Part shown: piece after piece, positions 1 to 5,499 of the stretch | Position numbering within the stretch: position 1 is the first letter of the stretch | Layout of the letters: each line of letters starts with the position of its first letter | Virus record (IMG/VR): IMGVR_UViG_3300023223_000724 | Coordinates: 1-23,616 of that record | DNA from: a virus | Direction: 5' to 3' (one strand) | Length of the DNA stretch: 23,616 nucleotides | The notes under the pieces: model-generated | Seen by the model: the letters and a program-made list of their open reading frames with translations, nothing else | Told to the model about the DNA's origin: nothing | Databases searched by the model: none | Program-made: the position numbers and the translations under genes

Positions 1-66
1 AAGGAGGTTCACCACTGGCCCGAAGCCCACGAAGAACTGAGAATCCTGATAGGAGACGAGAAATGA
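1..66 (+). CDS. C-terminal end of a small phage protein (5' cut by window edge)
   Basis: Reading frame 1 is open from the window edge to TGA at 64-66 and encodes 21 residues ending in HHWPEAHEELRILIGDEK. The next gene ends in HHNWPEIYEELKALRVLMGDER, so the two are tandem paralogues. The stop overlaps the next ATG (ATGA at 63-66), the same coupling seen along the whole left arm. The pattern recalls short Trp/Pro plus Leu-rich tails of unnamed small phage proteins. Function is unknown, and the N-terminus lies outside the window. Confidence 0.75.
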   Translation, partial: KEVHHWPEAHEELRILIGDEK

Positions 67-284
67 GCGACAAAGAAAAAGGGAACTGGGAGAGGGTCGA
101 CCTAGAGGAGCTGCAAGCCGCGTACGAGAAAACGGACATCTATAGTCTAGGGCACGCAATGGGCAAGCCTGTGTCAATGTCGACCAGGGAGGACAGGCAC
201 TGGGTAAGTCTGTCGCACCACAACTGGCCCGAAATCTACGAAGAGCTGAAAGCGCTGAGAGTGTTGATGGGAGACGAACGATGA
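63..284 (+). CDS. Small hypothetical phage protein, tandem paralogue of upstream gene
   Basis: A 73-residue acidic protein starting MSDKEKGNWERV. The ATG overlaps the preceding stop by 4 nt and its TGA overlaps the next ATG (281), so translation is probably coupled. The last 22 residues repeat the end of the upstream gene (HHNWPEIYEELKALRVLMGDER), evidence of local duplication. No signal peptide, membrane segment or catalytic motif is visible. I do not recognise a characterised family. Its role is presumably accessory, as for the rest of this block. Confidence 0.75.
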   Translation: MSDKEKGNWERVDLEELQAAYEKTDIYSLGHAMGKPVSMSTREDRHWVSLSHHNWPEIYEELKALRVLMGDER

Positions 285-499
285 CGACGAACATTGAAAA
301 GGCGTGCGCACTAGCGGCGAGCTTTAGGAATCGCATGGTGTTAATCGATACAAATCAAGGTAGCAGCCCCGTGACCGTGTCAATTATCTCTCCACAAGAT
401 TCTTTCGCGATCACGATGGGCCACAAGGGCAGGGGCAAGGACATAGAAGAAGCCGCCGGAGCATTACTCAGCCAGTGCCGTGAGGCGATAAACTCATGA
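281..499 (+). CDS. Small hypothetical protein of the TNIEK paralogue group (copy 1)
   Basis: A 72-residue protein beginning MTTNIEKACALAASF and ending EEAAGALLSQCREAINS. The gene starting at 846 has the same plan over its first 74 residues: MKTNIEK..., a VSIIS strand, a GKD(I/V)E(E/D)A block and a REAI or WEAI end. The two also share the 16-nt string ACGAACATTGAAAAGG (287-302 and 852-867). The gene overlaps its upstream neighbour by 4 nt and the next gene (496) by 4 nt. Function unknown; a small mixed alpha/beta fold is plausible. Confidence 0.75.
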   Translation: MTTNIEKACALAASFRNRMVLIDTNQGSSPVTVSIISPQDSFAITMGHKGRGKDIEEAAGALLSQCREAINS

Positions 500-849
500 G
501 TGATGACACGGGCAAGACGAGATGCCGAACCGTTTGGAAGCACTGTTATCAGCAAACTGACAGCCGTAGCGCTGCTGAAGTAATTAAGAACGCGCACGAC
601 AAGGCAATGGAGGCCAGGGTTGCAGCTGATGAAGCCTCTCCTATGGCGACACTGTCCAACCTAGAGACAGCTATCCGGGCTGCGCTGCCCTTTTTCGTTA
701 CACCCAAGATCCAATTCCAGAAGTCAAATGACGTACCTGTAGGTGAGATGCACATTACAATAACAGAGCACGATGTTGATTCAGAGCTCGGTGAAGTAGC
801 ACAGGCGATTGACGCAGTAGTAAAGAAGGGCGGAGGTTACATGAGATGA
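496..849 (+). CDS. Hypothetical phage protein with MSDDT start
   Basis: A 117-residue protein starting MSDDTGKTRCRTVWKHC, with an Ala/Glu-rich helical stretch at about residues 26-62 and a C-terminal part containing EMHITITEHDVDSELGEVAQAID. It overlaps 281-499 and 846-1295 by 4 nt each. The start context GAGGCGATA-5 nt-ATGAG resembles the junction inside the fused gene at 1056-1070. No family recognised; no membrane segment or signal peptide. Confidence 0.7.
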   Translation: MSDDTGKTRCRTVWKHCYQQTDSRSAAEVIKNAHDKAMEARVAADEASPMATLSNLETAIRAALPFFVTPKIQFQKSNDVPVGEMHITITEHDVDSELGEVAQAIDAVVKKGGGYMR

Positions 850-1295
850 AAACGAACATTGAAAAGGTGCTTTTCTTGAACTCAATTTTAGCTGAGTGTC
901 GTGTGAACAGCTCCGAACTCGACGATGTAGAGGGAAAGCCCACGAGGGGAAAAGTTTCAATCATCAGTGTCAGCATATTAGGAAATAGGACCATAATTGT
1001 CAGAGAGGGCAAGGACGTTGAGGACGCCTGCTGGAGACTGTTGGACGCGTTCTGGGAGGCGATAGACATGAGCGATGACACGAACATTGAAGAGATAAGA
1101 GGCCTTGTGTCGACTCTGCGTAAGTATCGAGCAGCTGTAGTTAAACTGAAAGCTGGTAGCCACAAGAACAACGCTGACTGGGCTCGCGAGGCGCTCCATA
1201 AGTTCGAGGACGAGTGCGAGTGTATAGAGTCCAACCTAGATGCTTTCGTGTCATCACTCACGTGTCTATCGCCATATCAACGGGAACAATCATGA
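846..1295 (+). CDS. Hypothetical protein, apparent fusion of TNIEK paralogue (copy 2) with an MSDDT-type protein
   Basis: A 149-residue protein of two visible parts. Residues 1-74 are a paralogue of the 281-499 protein (MKTNIEK start, VSIISVS, EGKDVEDACWRLLDAFWEAID). Residues 75-149 begin MSDDTNIEEIRGLVSTLRKY, which looks like an independent gene start, and run as a helical, Cys-containing segment. In copy 1 the equivalent junction has a stop; here 3 nt rather than 5 nt separate GAGGCGATA from ATGAG, so the frames merge. A GGGAGG at 1054-1059 sits 8 nt before ATG 1068, so internal initiation may also give a 75-residue product. Function unknown. Confidence 0.72.
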   Translation: MKTNIEKVLFLNSILAECRVNSSELDDVEGKPTRGKVSIISVSILGNRTIIVREGKDVEDACWRLLDAFWEAIDMSDDTNIEEIRGLVSTLRKYRAAVVKLKAGSHKNNADWAREALHKFEDECECIESNLDAFVSSLTCLSPYQREQS

Positions 1296-1570
1296 CTGAA
1301 CAACTGACCCGTGACGAAGCTATAGCGTTATTCGATAGCGGCGATTACGATTCTTGGAATGATGAGGAGGTGGCTGAGTTCCAGCTGTTTCATGATCGAA
1401 TGTGCGTGTCGTTTTCTAGGTTCCACGGTGCAATAGAGGTGGTGCTCGGACATCCAATATTTACGCACGAGTTTGCGAACATAGAAAGGTTGAGAGCAGA
1501 GTGGAGATCAAAGAAAGGGCTCGGCTCACTTTTTCTTAGAAAAGAGACTTTGAGAAGGAAGGCATCATGA
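1292..1570 (+). CDS. Small phage protein of an uncharacterised AEFQLF...FTHEF family (DUF7736-like)
   Basis: A 92-residue protein from ATG 1292, chosen because it overlaps the upstream stop as ATGA; the longer frame back to 1214 lies wholly over the preceding gene. Residues 6-55 carry TRDEAIALFDSG, EEVAEFQLFHDRMCVSF and FHGAIEVVLGHPIFTHEF. From memory this is the pattern of a widespread uncharacterised phage family (xEIAEFQLFxxRLCMPFxxFHxAxExxLGRPVFTHEF, DUF7736-like). Function unknown. The C-terminus is basic (LFLRKETLRRKAS). Confidence 0.75.
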   Translation: MTEQLTRDEAIALFDSGDYDSWNDEEVAEFQLFHDRMCVSFSRFHGAIEVVLGHPIFTHEFANIERLRAEWRSKKGLGSLFLRKETLRRKAS

Positions 1571-1944
1571 GTGATAACAAAGACGACACAAACGAAGACC
1601 TAGTACACGCTGCAATGGCAGCCGCCAACTACCACGAGCGAGCGCTGGAGATGATGTGGCAGCTACCCTCGGATTTGCACAAGTACATCGACATCAACCA
1701 GGTGCAAGCGGACTATGAGGCCGCCGTGAAAGCGGTCACTGATAGGATGCTGCCCGAGACTGATGAGCCGCATGAGAGGTGGTACGCGGGAGAGCTCTGT
1801 AGTGGGCCTTGGGAGATACACAATGAGACAGGGGTGTTAATCGCTTCCGAACTCAGCGAGCCCAACGCGAAAGTCATCGTAGACATGCACAACGACTGGT
1901 CGGGCTTGCTGCAACTACGGACCGACGTGCAGGAGGCCAAGTGA
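1567..1944 (+). CDS. Hypothetical phage protein with LSExNA...DMHND C-terminal block (copy 1)
   Basis: A 125-residue acidic protein. The N-terminal 65 residues are helical (HAAMAAANYHERALEMMWQL). Residues about 71-115 contain ETDEPHERWY, WEIHNETGVLIASELSEPNA and VIVDMHNDWSG. The 2186-2449 protein repeats this second block, so the two are paralogues over their C-terminal halves. The block recalls a common small phage module in which NAxFIAxAR precedes a Leu-rich tail, but no function is established. It overlaps both neighbours by 4 nt. Confidence 0.75.
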   Translation: MSDNKDDTNEDLVHAAMAAANYHERALEMMWQLPSDLHKYIDINQVQADYEAAVKAVTDRMLPETDEPHERWYAGELCSGPWEIHNETGVLIASELSEPNAKVIVDMHNDWSGLLQLRTDVQEAK

Positions 1945-2189
1945 AAGTGCTCGCCGTTCTCTTTTTCACAGCTTTTGATTGTATCAAAGGGTTCATCGTA
2001 GGTCTCTTTTTCACAGCTTTTGATTGTATCAAAGGGTTCATCGTAGGGGCAGTCATCGCTGGTGGCGGGGCTTGGCTGATGAGCTGGGAAGACCCTCGGA
2101 GCCTCGCACTGTTCTGGGGCTGCGTCGCCGGATCACTGTGGGGATTCATAGCCTTCGTTTACTACTGCCTACAAAGGAGGGATCTATGA
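1941..2189 (+). CDS. Small membrane protein with exact internal 15-residue duplication
   Basis: GTG start at 1941 inside the upstream stop (GTGA); 82 residues. Residues about 7-36 are two identical copies of LFFTAFDCIKGFIVG, encoded by an exact 45-bp tandem repeat. A Gly/Ala-rich hydrophobic segment follows (AVIAGGGAWLM), then a second transmembrane segment (LALFWGCVAGSLWGFIAFVYYCL) with a QRRDL end. It is likely an inner-membrane protein with two to four hydrophobic segments. No holin motif is decisive; a membrane-acting or superinfection role is speculative. Confidence 0.7.
   Translation: MKVLAVLFFTAFDCIKGFIVGLFFTAFDCIKGFIVGAVIAGGGAWLMSWEDPRSLALFWGCVAGSLWGFIAFVYYCLQRRDL
1958..2047 (+). repeat. 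Exact 45-bp tandem duplication (two copies)
   Basis: Positions 1958-2002 and 2003-2047 are identical (each begins TCTCTTTTTCACAGC and ends TTCATCGTAGG). The unit is 15 codons, so the reading frame is kept and a Cys-containing hydrophobic segment is duplicated. Each unit also carries a short dyad, TTTGAT-TGT-ATCAAA. Lack of divergence suggests a recent slippage event or an assembly artefact. Confidence 0.93.
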
Positions 2190-2449
2190 GCGACGATGAT
2201 GGAGAGAACACCGAGTCCGACGAGACACATGAGAAGTGGATGGCCAGAGAGAACATACCCGGACTTTCTTTACCCACCTTTTGGGAGATCGTGACAGAGA
2301 GGGACTGCAGATTGATCGCCACCCAACTTAGCGAGCACAACGCCCAAGCCATAGCAGACATGCACAACGACCGGTCGGGCAATGAGACAGATATTTTAAC
2401 GGAGTTGAAAAAGGCACACGACAATGGGAGAAAAAGAAACGTACGATGA
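2186..2449 (+). CDS. Hypothetical phage protein with LSExNA...DMHND block (copy 2)
   Basis: ATG at 2186 is preferred over the long upstream extension because a strong AAAGGAGG lies at 2173-2180 and the start overlaps the previous stop as ATGA. It encodes 87 residues: acidic start MSDDDGENTESDETHEKW, then FWEIVTERDCRLIATQLSEHNA and DMHNDRSG, then a charged helical tail. Residues about 10-60 are paralogous to the second half of the 1567-1944 protein. Its first 30 nt are repeated near 2476 in the next gene. Function unknown. Confidence 0.75.
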   Translation: MSDDDGENTESDETHEKWMARENIPGLSLPTFWEIVTERDCRLIATQLSEHNAQAIADMHNDRSGNETDILTELKKAHDNGRKRNVR

Positions 2450-2774
2450 CTTCAAGCAAAGGATATCGAACTCAGTGAGCGACGATGATGAAGAGAACAC
2501 CGAGTTCGAACGAGGCTACGACGACGGAGGGCGAGCCGCCTGGCGGGCTGTGTTGTGGGAGTGTGTACGGAACCTTGGTTACTGCGAGGAAGACCTAACT
2601 AACGAGAGGGCGATCCTTCAGTTGGAGTTGGCTAAGGCCGCCCTCAGGAGTGCCTGCGAGGAGTTCGGGGACAATGATTGGGCAGATGACCTGTCTCTCG
2701 CCAGTGTCATCGAGAAGCACCTGCTGTGTCACATAAGGGACCGAGACAGGGACAACGACTGGGAGAGATCATGA
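2424..2774 (+). CDS. Hypothetical acidic phage protein; start uncertain (2424 ATG or 2475 GTG)
   Basis: The full frame from ATG 2424 gives 116 residues and overlaps the upstream gene by 26 nt. GTG 2475 gives 99 residues (VSDDDEENTEFERGYDDGG), has AAAGGA at 2458-2463, and matches the first bases of the upstream gene over 30 nt with one mismatch (2187-2216 against 2476-2505), which favours it as the ancestral start. The body is helical (RAAWRAVLWECVRNLGY, LQLELAKAALRSACEEFG) and the C-terminus is charged (HIRDRDRDNDWERS). No family recognised. Confidence 0.68.
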   Translation: MGEKETYDDFKQRISNSVSDDDEENTEFERGYDDGGRAAWRAVLWECVRNLGYCEEDLTNERAILQLELAKAALRSACEEFGDNDWADDLSLASVIEKHLLCHIRDRDRDNDWERS

Positions 2775-3112
2775 AGGAAACAATTGAATTAGAAGAGAAA
2801 CGCATCAACAGAGCACAGGCAGTCATCCTCGCAGTACTGATTGAAGAGAACCGCGAGATGAGAGGCAGGGAGATCTTCGAATATCAAAAGAGGTGGCCAT
2901 TGCTGGCGGGAGGTTATGTGTGGCTGTACGACTTGGAAGAAAAAGGACTTGTCACATCAGAACAAAAATCAGGCCGACGTAGGCACTATCGCGCAACCGA
3001 AGCAGGCCAGAAGGCATTGCTGAAAAGGGTGTACTCGCCACCCTGGACCGAGAACGGGGCGTTGTTTTTCGCTCTGGGTGCGGCGGCTGTATTGTTGGGG
3101 TTTCTGATATGA
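2771..3112 (+). CDS. PadR-like winged-helix protein with C-terminal membrane anchor
   Basis: ATG 2771 overlaps the previous stop as ATGA, and the frame upstream of it is only a shadow; 113 residues. Residues 13-86 look like a winged-helix domain of PadR type: AQAVILAVLIEENREMRGREIF, then YVWLYDLEEKGLVTSE (recognition helix region), then a basic wing GRRRHYRATEAGQKAL. Residues 96-113 (NGALFFALGAAAVLLGFLI) form one hydrophobic helix ending at the C-terminus, so the protein is probably tail-anchored with the DNA-binding domain in the cytoplasm. In the PadR family such domains repress transcription; a membrane-tethered phage version is unusual. Target unknown. Confidence 0.72.
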   Translation: MKETIELEEKRINRAQAVILAVLIEENREMRGREIFEYQKRWPLLAGGYVWLYDLEEKGLVTSEQKSGRRRHYRATEAGQKALLKRVYSPPWTENGALFFALGAAAVLLGFLI

Positions 3113-3417
3113 TGCAAGTGACGCGGTTCTTAGCAGTTGTTTCCTGGGTGTTTTTCATCAGCGTCGTAATTTCAGTTTTGATAGTAAGTTGTGAGGGGGA
3201 CCGTAACTTAGTGGAGCAAGGGCACTGGGAACCGGAACAGCGTTCGAAAGACTACGAAAGTTTCAAGGCAGAAAGCAACGCTTGCACGTTCGATATGCCA
3301 GGCAAGATCGTTGGGGTGGCCTGCAGTGCGAACTACCGGTGTTTTATCTGTTCAAGACAGAGAACATTAGTGAAGTGCAAACAATTCGACCCACTCGATT
3401 GTGAGGAAGTGAAATGA
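3109..3417 (+). CDS. Small Cys-rich exported protein, probable lipoprotein
   Basis: A 102-residue protein. MMQVTR is followed by a hydrophobic stretch to residue 27 and then IVSC, which fits a lipobox with Cys28 lipidated; a plain N-terminal anchor is the alternative. The mature part has six further Cys (59, 72, 78, 81, 90, 98), suggesting disulfides in the periplasm or on the surface. Just after Cys28 comes EGD-RNLVEQGHW, and the nine residues RNLVEQGHW recur exactly in the head-region protein at 14365-14829. ATGA overlaps occur at both ends. Cell-surface modification or superinfection exclusion is possible but unproven. Confidence 0.7.
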   Translation: MMQVTRFLAVVSWVFFISVVISVLIVSCEGDRNLVEQGHWEPEQRSKDYESFKAESNACTFDMPGKIVGVACSANYRCFICSRQRTLVKCKQFDPLDCEEVK

Positions 3418-3656
3418 ATAAACCAATATCCCCACCGGCAGTACAGTCACTAGAGATAGATCTCGGCACCATCGCTCGTCATGACTGGCGACGGTTATCG
3501 TATGACCACCGAGACAAGTGGAGCCTGGTCATTCGAACGGACACAGGATCGATGATCGAACACTTCACAACGTGCGAGCAGTTATCCAAGTTCAGACACC
3601 GGTACCACGGTGTTGAGAACGTGAGAGTTAGGCTAGTGATTGAGGTGATAGAATGA
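3414..3656 (+). CDS. Small hypothetical phage protein
   Basis: An 80-residue protein in the ATGA-coupled chain. It starts MNKPISPPAVQSLEIDLG, has a basic, aromatic middle (RHDWRRLSYDHRDKW), then strand-like segments SLVIRTDTGSMIEHF and NVRVRLVIEVIE. It lacks Cys, membrane segments and signal peptide. I do not recognise a family; a small beta-rich cytoplasmic protein is likely. Confidence 0.7.
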   Translation: MNKPISPPAVQSLEIDLGTIARHDWRRLSYDHRDKWSLVIRTDTGSMIEHFTTCEQLSKFRHRYHGVENVRVRLVIEVIE

Positions 3657-4165
3657 GCACATACAAAGCAGAGGAATTGAGGATGTTCATCGACGGGCAG
3701 GAGATCACTAACCCTCTGGCAAAGGGCACCGAGCTGGAGATCATCGAAGAACGTAAGGAGACTGAGACCCCAGCCGCTTTCAGGGTCCCAGACAATCTCA
3801 AGTTTAGCGCAGAGAATTATGAAGTTCCTCCACACTGGCCTATTAAGGTCGAGGGCTGCCCCGAAGTCACGTTCATTCCGTTCAGCATCAGGATCACACA
3901 GGTACGCATAAAACGTTTAGCCAGTGGGCAAGAGTTTGACCAGGTAGCTGTTGAATTCGAGGTGATCAGTGTCGAAACAGGCCAACCAATTGAACTCAAC
4001 ATGGTGGAACGTTTCTTTCCGAGACCTTTTAAGCCTGAAGAAGTGGCCCGCAGTGTCTACGGAATGATGCTGAAAGTGATGCGGCACGAGGTAGATGAGT
4101 CCTTGTTTGTCAACAGAGAGCACTATAAGGACCCACACCCCGAGAAATACACGGATTTTCTTTAG
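3653..4165 (+). CDS. Hypothetical phage protein, 170 residues
   Basis: Last gene of the left ATGA-coupled chain. The N-terminus (ELRMFIDGQEITNPL) is followed by an acidic linker and PHWPIKVEGCPEV. The middle is strand-rich (FIPFSIRITQVRIKRL, QVAVEFEVISVETG). The C-terminal part RSVYGMMLKVMRHEVDES...DPHPEKY has an HE pair and a DPH motif that I have the impression of seeing in other unnamed phage proteins. There is no clear catalytic signature. A gap of 33 nt follows, the first real intergenic space of the window. Confidence 0.7.
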   Translation: MSTYKAEELRMFIDGQEITNPLAKGTELEIIEERKETETPAAFRVPDNLKFSAENYEVPPHWPIKVEGCPEVTFIPFSIRITQVRIKRLASGQEFDQVAVEFEVISVETGQPIELNMVERFFPRPFKPEEVARSVYGMMLKVMRHEVDESLFVNREHYKDPHPEKYTDFL

Positions 4166-4198
4166 ATAACAACAACATAACAACGGAAATGAATCACT
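4166..4198 (+). promoter_or_regulatory. Short AC-rich leader before the lipoprotein gene
   Basis: This 33-nt gap is the first break in the coupled gene chain. It is unstructured and rich in AAC repeats (ATAACAACAACATAACAACGG), ending in a weak GGAAATGA ribosome-binding context. Low structure may aid independent initiation of the downstream gene. No convincing -35/-10 pair was seen. Confidence 0.35.
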
Positions 4199-4765
4199 AT
4201 GAAACTACTAGCAACAACATCAATCCTTTTACTTTTACTCAATGCATGTGGTTCTACCACTAGAACCAGCAAAGATGGGAGGAACGGCAACGGTAAAGGA
4301 GGGCAAAATGGTGACGGAGACGGTGATGGCGACGGAGATGGGGACGGGGACGGCACAGGTGACGGAGACGGTGATAACCCTCCCGGAGACGGAGACGGTA
4401 ACCCCCCTGGAGACGGAGATGGCGATGGTAACCCTCCCGGAGATGGTGACGGTGACAATCCACCCGGTGATGGCGACGGCGACGATCCCGATCCTGCACT
4501 GTGCGACGACCTACCGGATGAAAAGATCTGTCTTCGAGGTGTGCCCGTAACAGTCATTCCAGAGCTTATTGGCGGCGGCAATAAAAGGAGTTGTATCAGC
4601 TGGCAGGAACCCTCGGAGGTTGAACCCTGGTGCAACAATAAAGTTGAGGTACCCGCATTCTGTTATGTGGGAGACTTGTGGAGCCACGGGGAGAACACAC
4701 ACTGTCGTGAAGTGCCTCACCCGTTCTTCATCTCGATAGGGTGCTGCTTGAAGGAAGGCCCGTGA
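4199..4765 (+). CDS. Lipoprotein with long Asp-Gly / Pro-Pro repeat and Cys-rich C-terminal domain
   Basis: A 188-residue protein. Residues 1-16 form a signal peptide (MKLLATTSILLLLL) ending in LNAC, a lipobox with Cys17. Gly18 at +2 would allow outer-membrane sorting in a Gram-negative host. Residues 38-99 are a low-complexity tract of GD dipeptides broken by NPP (GDGDGDNPPGDGDG), a flexible and perhaps calcium-binding spacer. Residues 100-188 are a compact domain with eight Cys (102, 111, 132, 145, 155, 169, 182, 183), likely disulfide-bonded. GD-repeat lipoproteins of this layout are familiar from Myxococcota-type bacteria, so it may be host-acquired. A surface role such as receptor masking is inferred. 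Confidence 0.78.
   Translation: MKLLATTSILLLLLNACGSTTRTSKDGRNGNGKGGQNGDGDGDGDGDGDGDGTGDGDGDNPPGDGDGNPPGDGDGDGNPPGDGDGDNPPGDGDGDDPDPALCDDLPDEKICLRGVPVTVIPELIGGGNKRSCISWQEPSEVEPWCNNKVEVPAFCYVGDLWSHGENTHCREVPHPFFISIGCCLKEGP
4311..4496 (+). repeat. Low-complexity GAY-GGN hexamer repeat within lipoprotein gene
   Basis: A run of Asp (GAC/GAT) and Gly (GGN) codons in near-hexameric repeats with inserted AAYCCNCCN (Asn-Pro-Pro). Wobble bases vary, so the tract is kept at protein level, not as a fresh slippage product. It creates spurious open frames on both strands (Thr/Val/Met-rich +, Pro/Ser-rich -), which I do not count as genes. Confidence 0.85.
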
Positions 4766-4977
4766 ACGATCCAGAGGGGGGCTGCAGCCTAGGGCATCAA
4801 AGGGTGCTCAAGCACACAGAGCTTGCTACACTAGTGGTCAATGACGACGGTGACCAGCTCTGGGTGCCTCACTCGGTGATCCATGATGACAGTGAGGTCT
4901 ACATCGGTCTTGACGTTCAAGACTCAGGAGACCTCATTGTCGAGGCCTGGTGGGCAGAAGAGAAAGGATTCGCGTGA
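4762..4977 (+). CDS. Small conserved-type phage protein (HSVIHDDSEV motif)
   Basis: GTG 4762 is chosen because it overlaps the lipoprotein stop (GTGA) and has AAGGAAGG at 4750-4757; the upstream ATG at 4741 lies before that site. It encodes 71 residues: ELATLVVNDDGDQLWVPHSVIHDDSEVY, then GDLIVEAWWAEEKGFA. From memory this resembles a common short phage protein in which a modified-residue loop, WVPxSxIHDDSEV, and a final W(F/W)AEEKG(L) recur. Its function is not known to me. It is coupled to the next gene through GTGA. Confidence 0.75.
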   Translation: MNDPEGGCSLGHQRVLKHTELATLVVNDDGDQLWVPHSVIHDDSEVYIGLDVQDSGDLIVEAWWAEEKGFA

Positions 4978-5183
4978 TACGCTTCATAGATTGTACGGCC
5001 GGCTATTGGGCCCTGGGCTACGAAGGACAGGGGGACGCTTGTTGCGCCTTCACTGATACGCTCACCGACACTTTCGTCACCAGCGAGTCGGGTTATCAGA
5101 TTTTTGATGATCTAGATGAAGTGGCAGAGCTGGGGAAAAGGTTCATAGAACTTGTGCCGAAAGGCTTTTTCACTGATGACTAA
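4974..5183 (+). CDS. Small hypothetical phage protein
   Basis: GTG 4974 overlaps the previous stop and has AAAGGA at about 4962-4967, better supported than ATG 4950. The 69 residues start MIRFIDCTAGYWALGYEG and contain FTDTLTDTFVT, then FDDLDEVAELGKRFIELVPKGFF. The IRFIDxxG...FxDTxTDxFxxx...LVPxxF pattern recalls a widespread small phage family of unknown role. An 8-nt overlap leads into the next gene. Confidence 0.73.
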   Translation: MIRFIDCTAGYWALGYEGQGDACCAFTDTLTDTFVTSESGYQIFDDLDEVAELGKRFIELVPKGFFTDD

Positions 5184-5499
5184 GGAAGAGTTTGAGGCAT
5201 TAGAGGATCACGCGCGGGGCCTAGGCTTCGACGTTGAGCGTAAACACTGGTTGCCCGACGGAGAGGGGGGTTTGCGCGAGGAAACCTTTGAAGAGAACAC
5301 AAGGCGCCTGAAGGCCGTTTATGGCACGCGTTCGTGCTGCCTCAAGGACGGCCTTCAGATCTGCGATCTCCGTCCGATCCAGCTAGGGATCCGAGTGACT
5401 TACACCGAGAGCAGAAGTCGTTCGGTGAAGCCGGGGAATATTGAGATCTGTATCATAGAGCACGATCCGCGCCCTTGGTGGAAGTTCTGGGGCAAATGA
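5176..5499 (+). CDS. Hypothetical phage protein with Trp-rich C-terminus
   Basis: ATG 5176 gives 107 residues and an 8-nt overlap with the gene before it. The N-terminal half is helical and acidic (TKEEFEALEDHARGLGFDVERKHW). A strand-rich C-terminal half (GIRVTYTESRSRSV, GNIEICIIEHD) ends in PRPWWKFWGK, an aromatic/basic tail. Cys-Cys occurs mid-protein. No family recognised. ATGA overlap with the following sigma-like gene. Confidence 0.68.
   Translation: MTKEEFEALEDHARGLGFDVERKHWLPDGEGGLREETFEENTRRLKAVYGTRSCCLKDGLQICDLRPIQLGIRVTYTESRSRSVKPGNIEICIIEHDPRPWWKFWGK

Noticed and set aside
755-1261. 168-residue minus-strand open frame
   Set aside because: Ser/Leu-rich shadow; the plus-strand genes here have paralogues and coupled starts.
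4242-4550. Thr/Val/Met-rich plus-strand frame inside the lipoprotein gene
   Set aside because: Low-complexity shadow of the same repeat, with no ribosome-binding site and no recognisable domain.
4162-4638. Long Pro/Ser-repeat open frame on the minus strand
   Set aside because: It is the mirror of the GAY-GGN repeat of the lipoprotein gene; low complexity keeps the frame open, and the plus-strand gene has a signal peptide and Cys domain.
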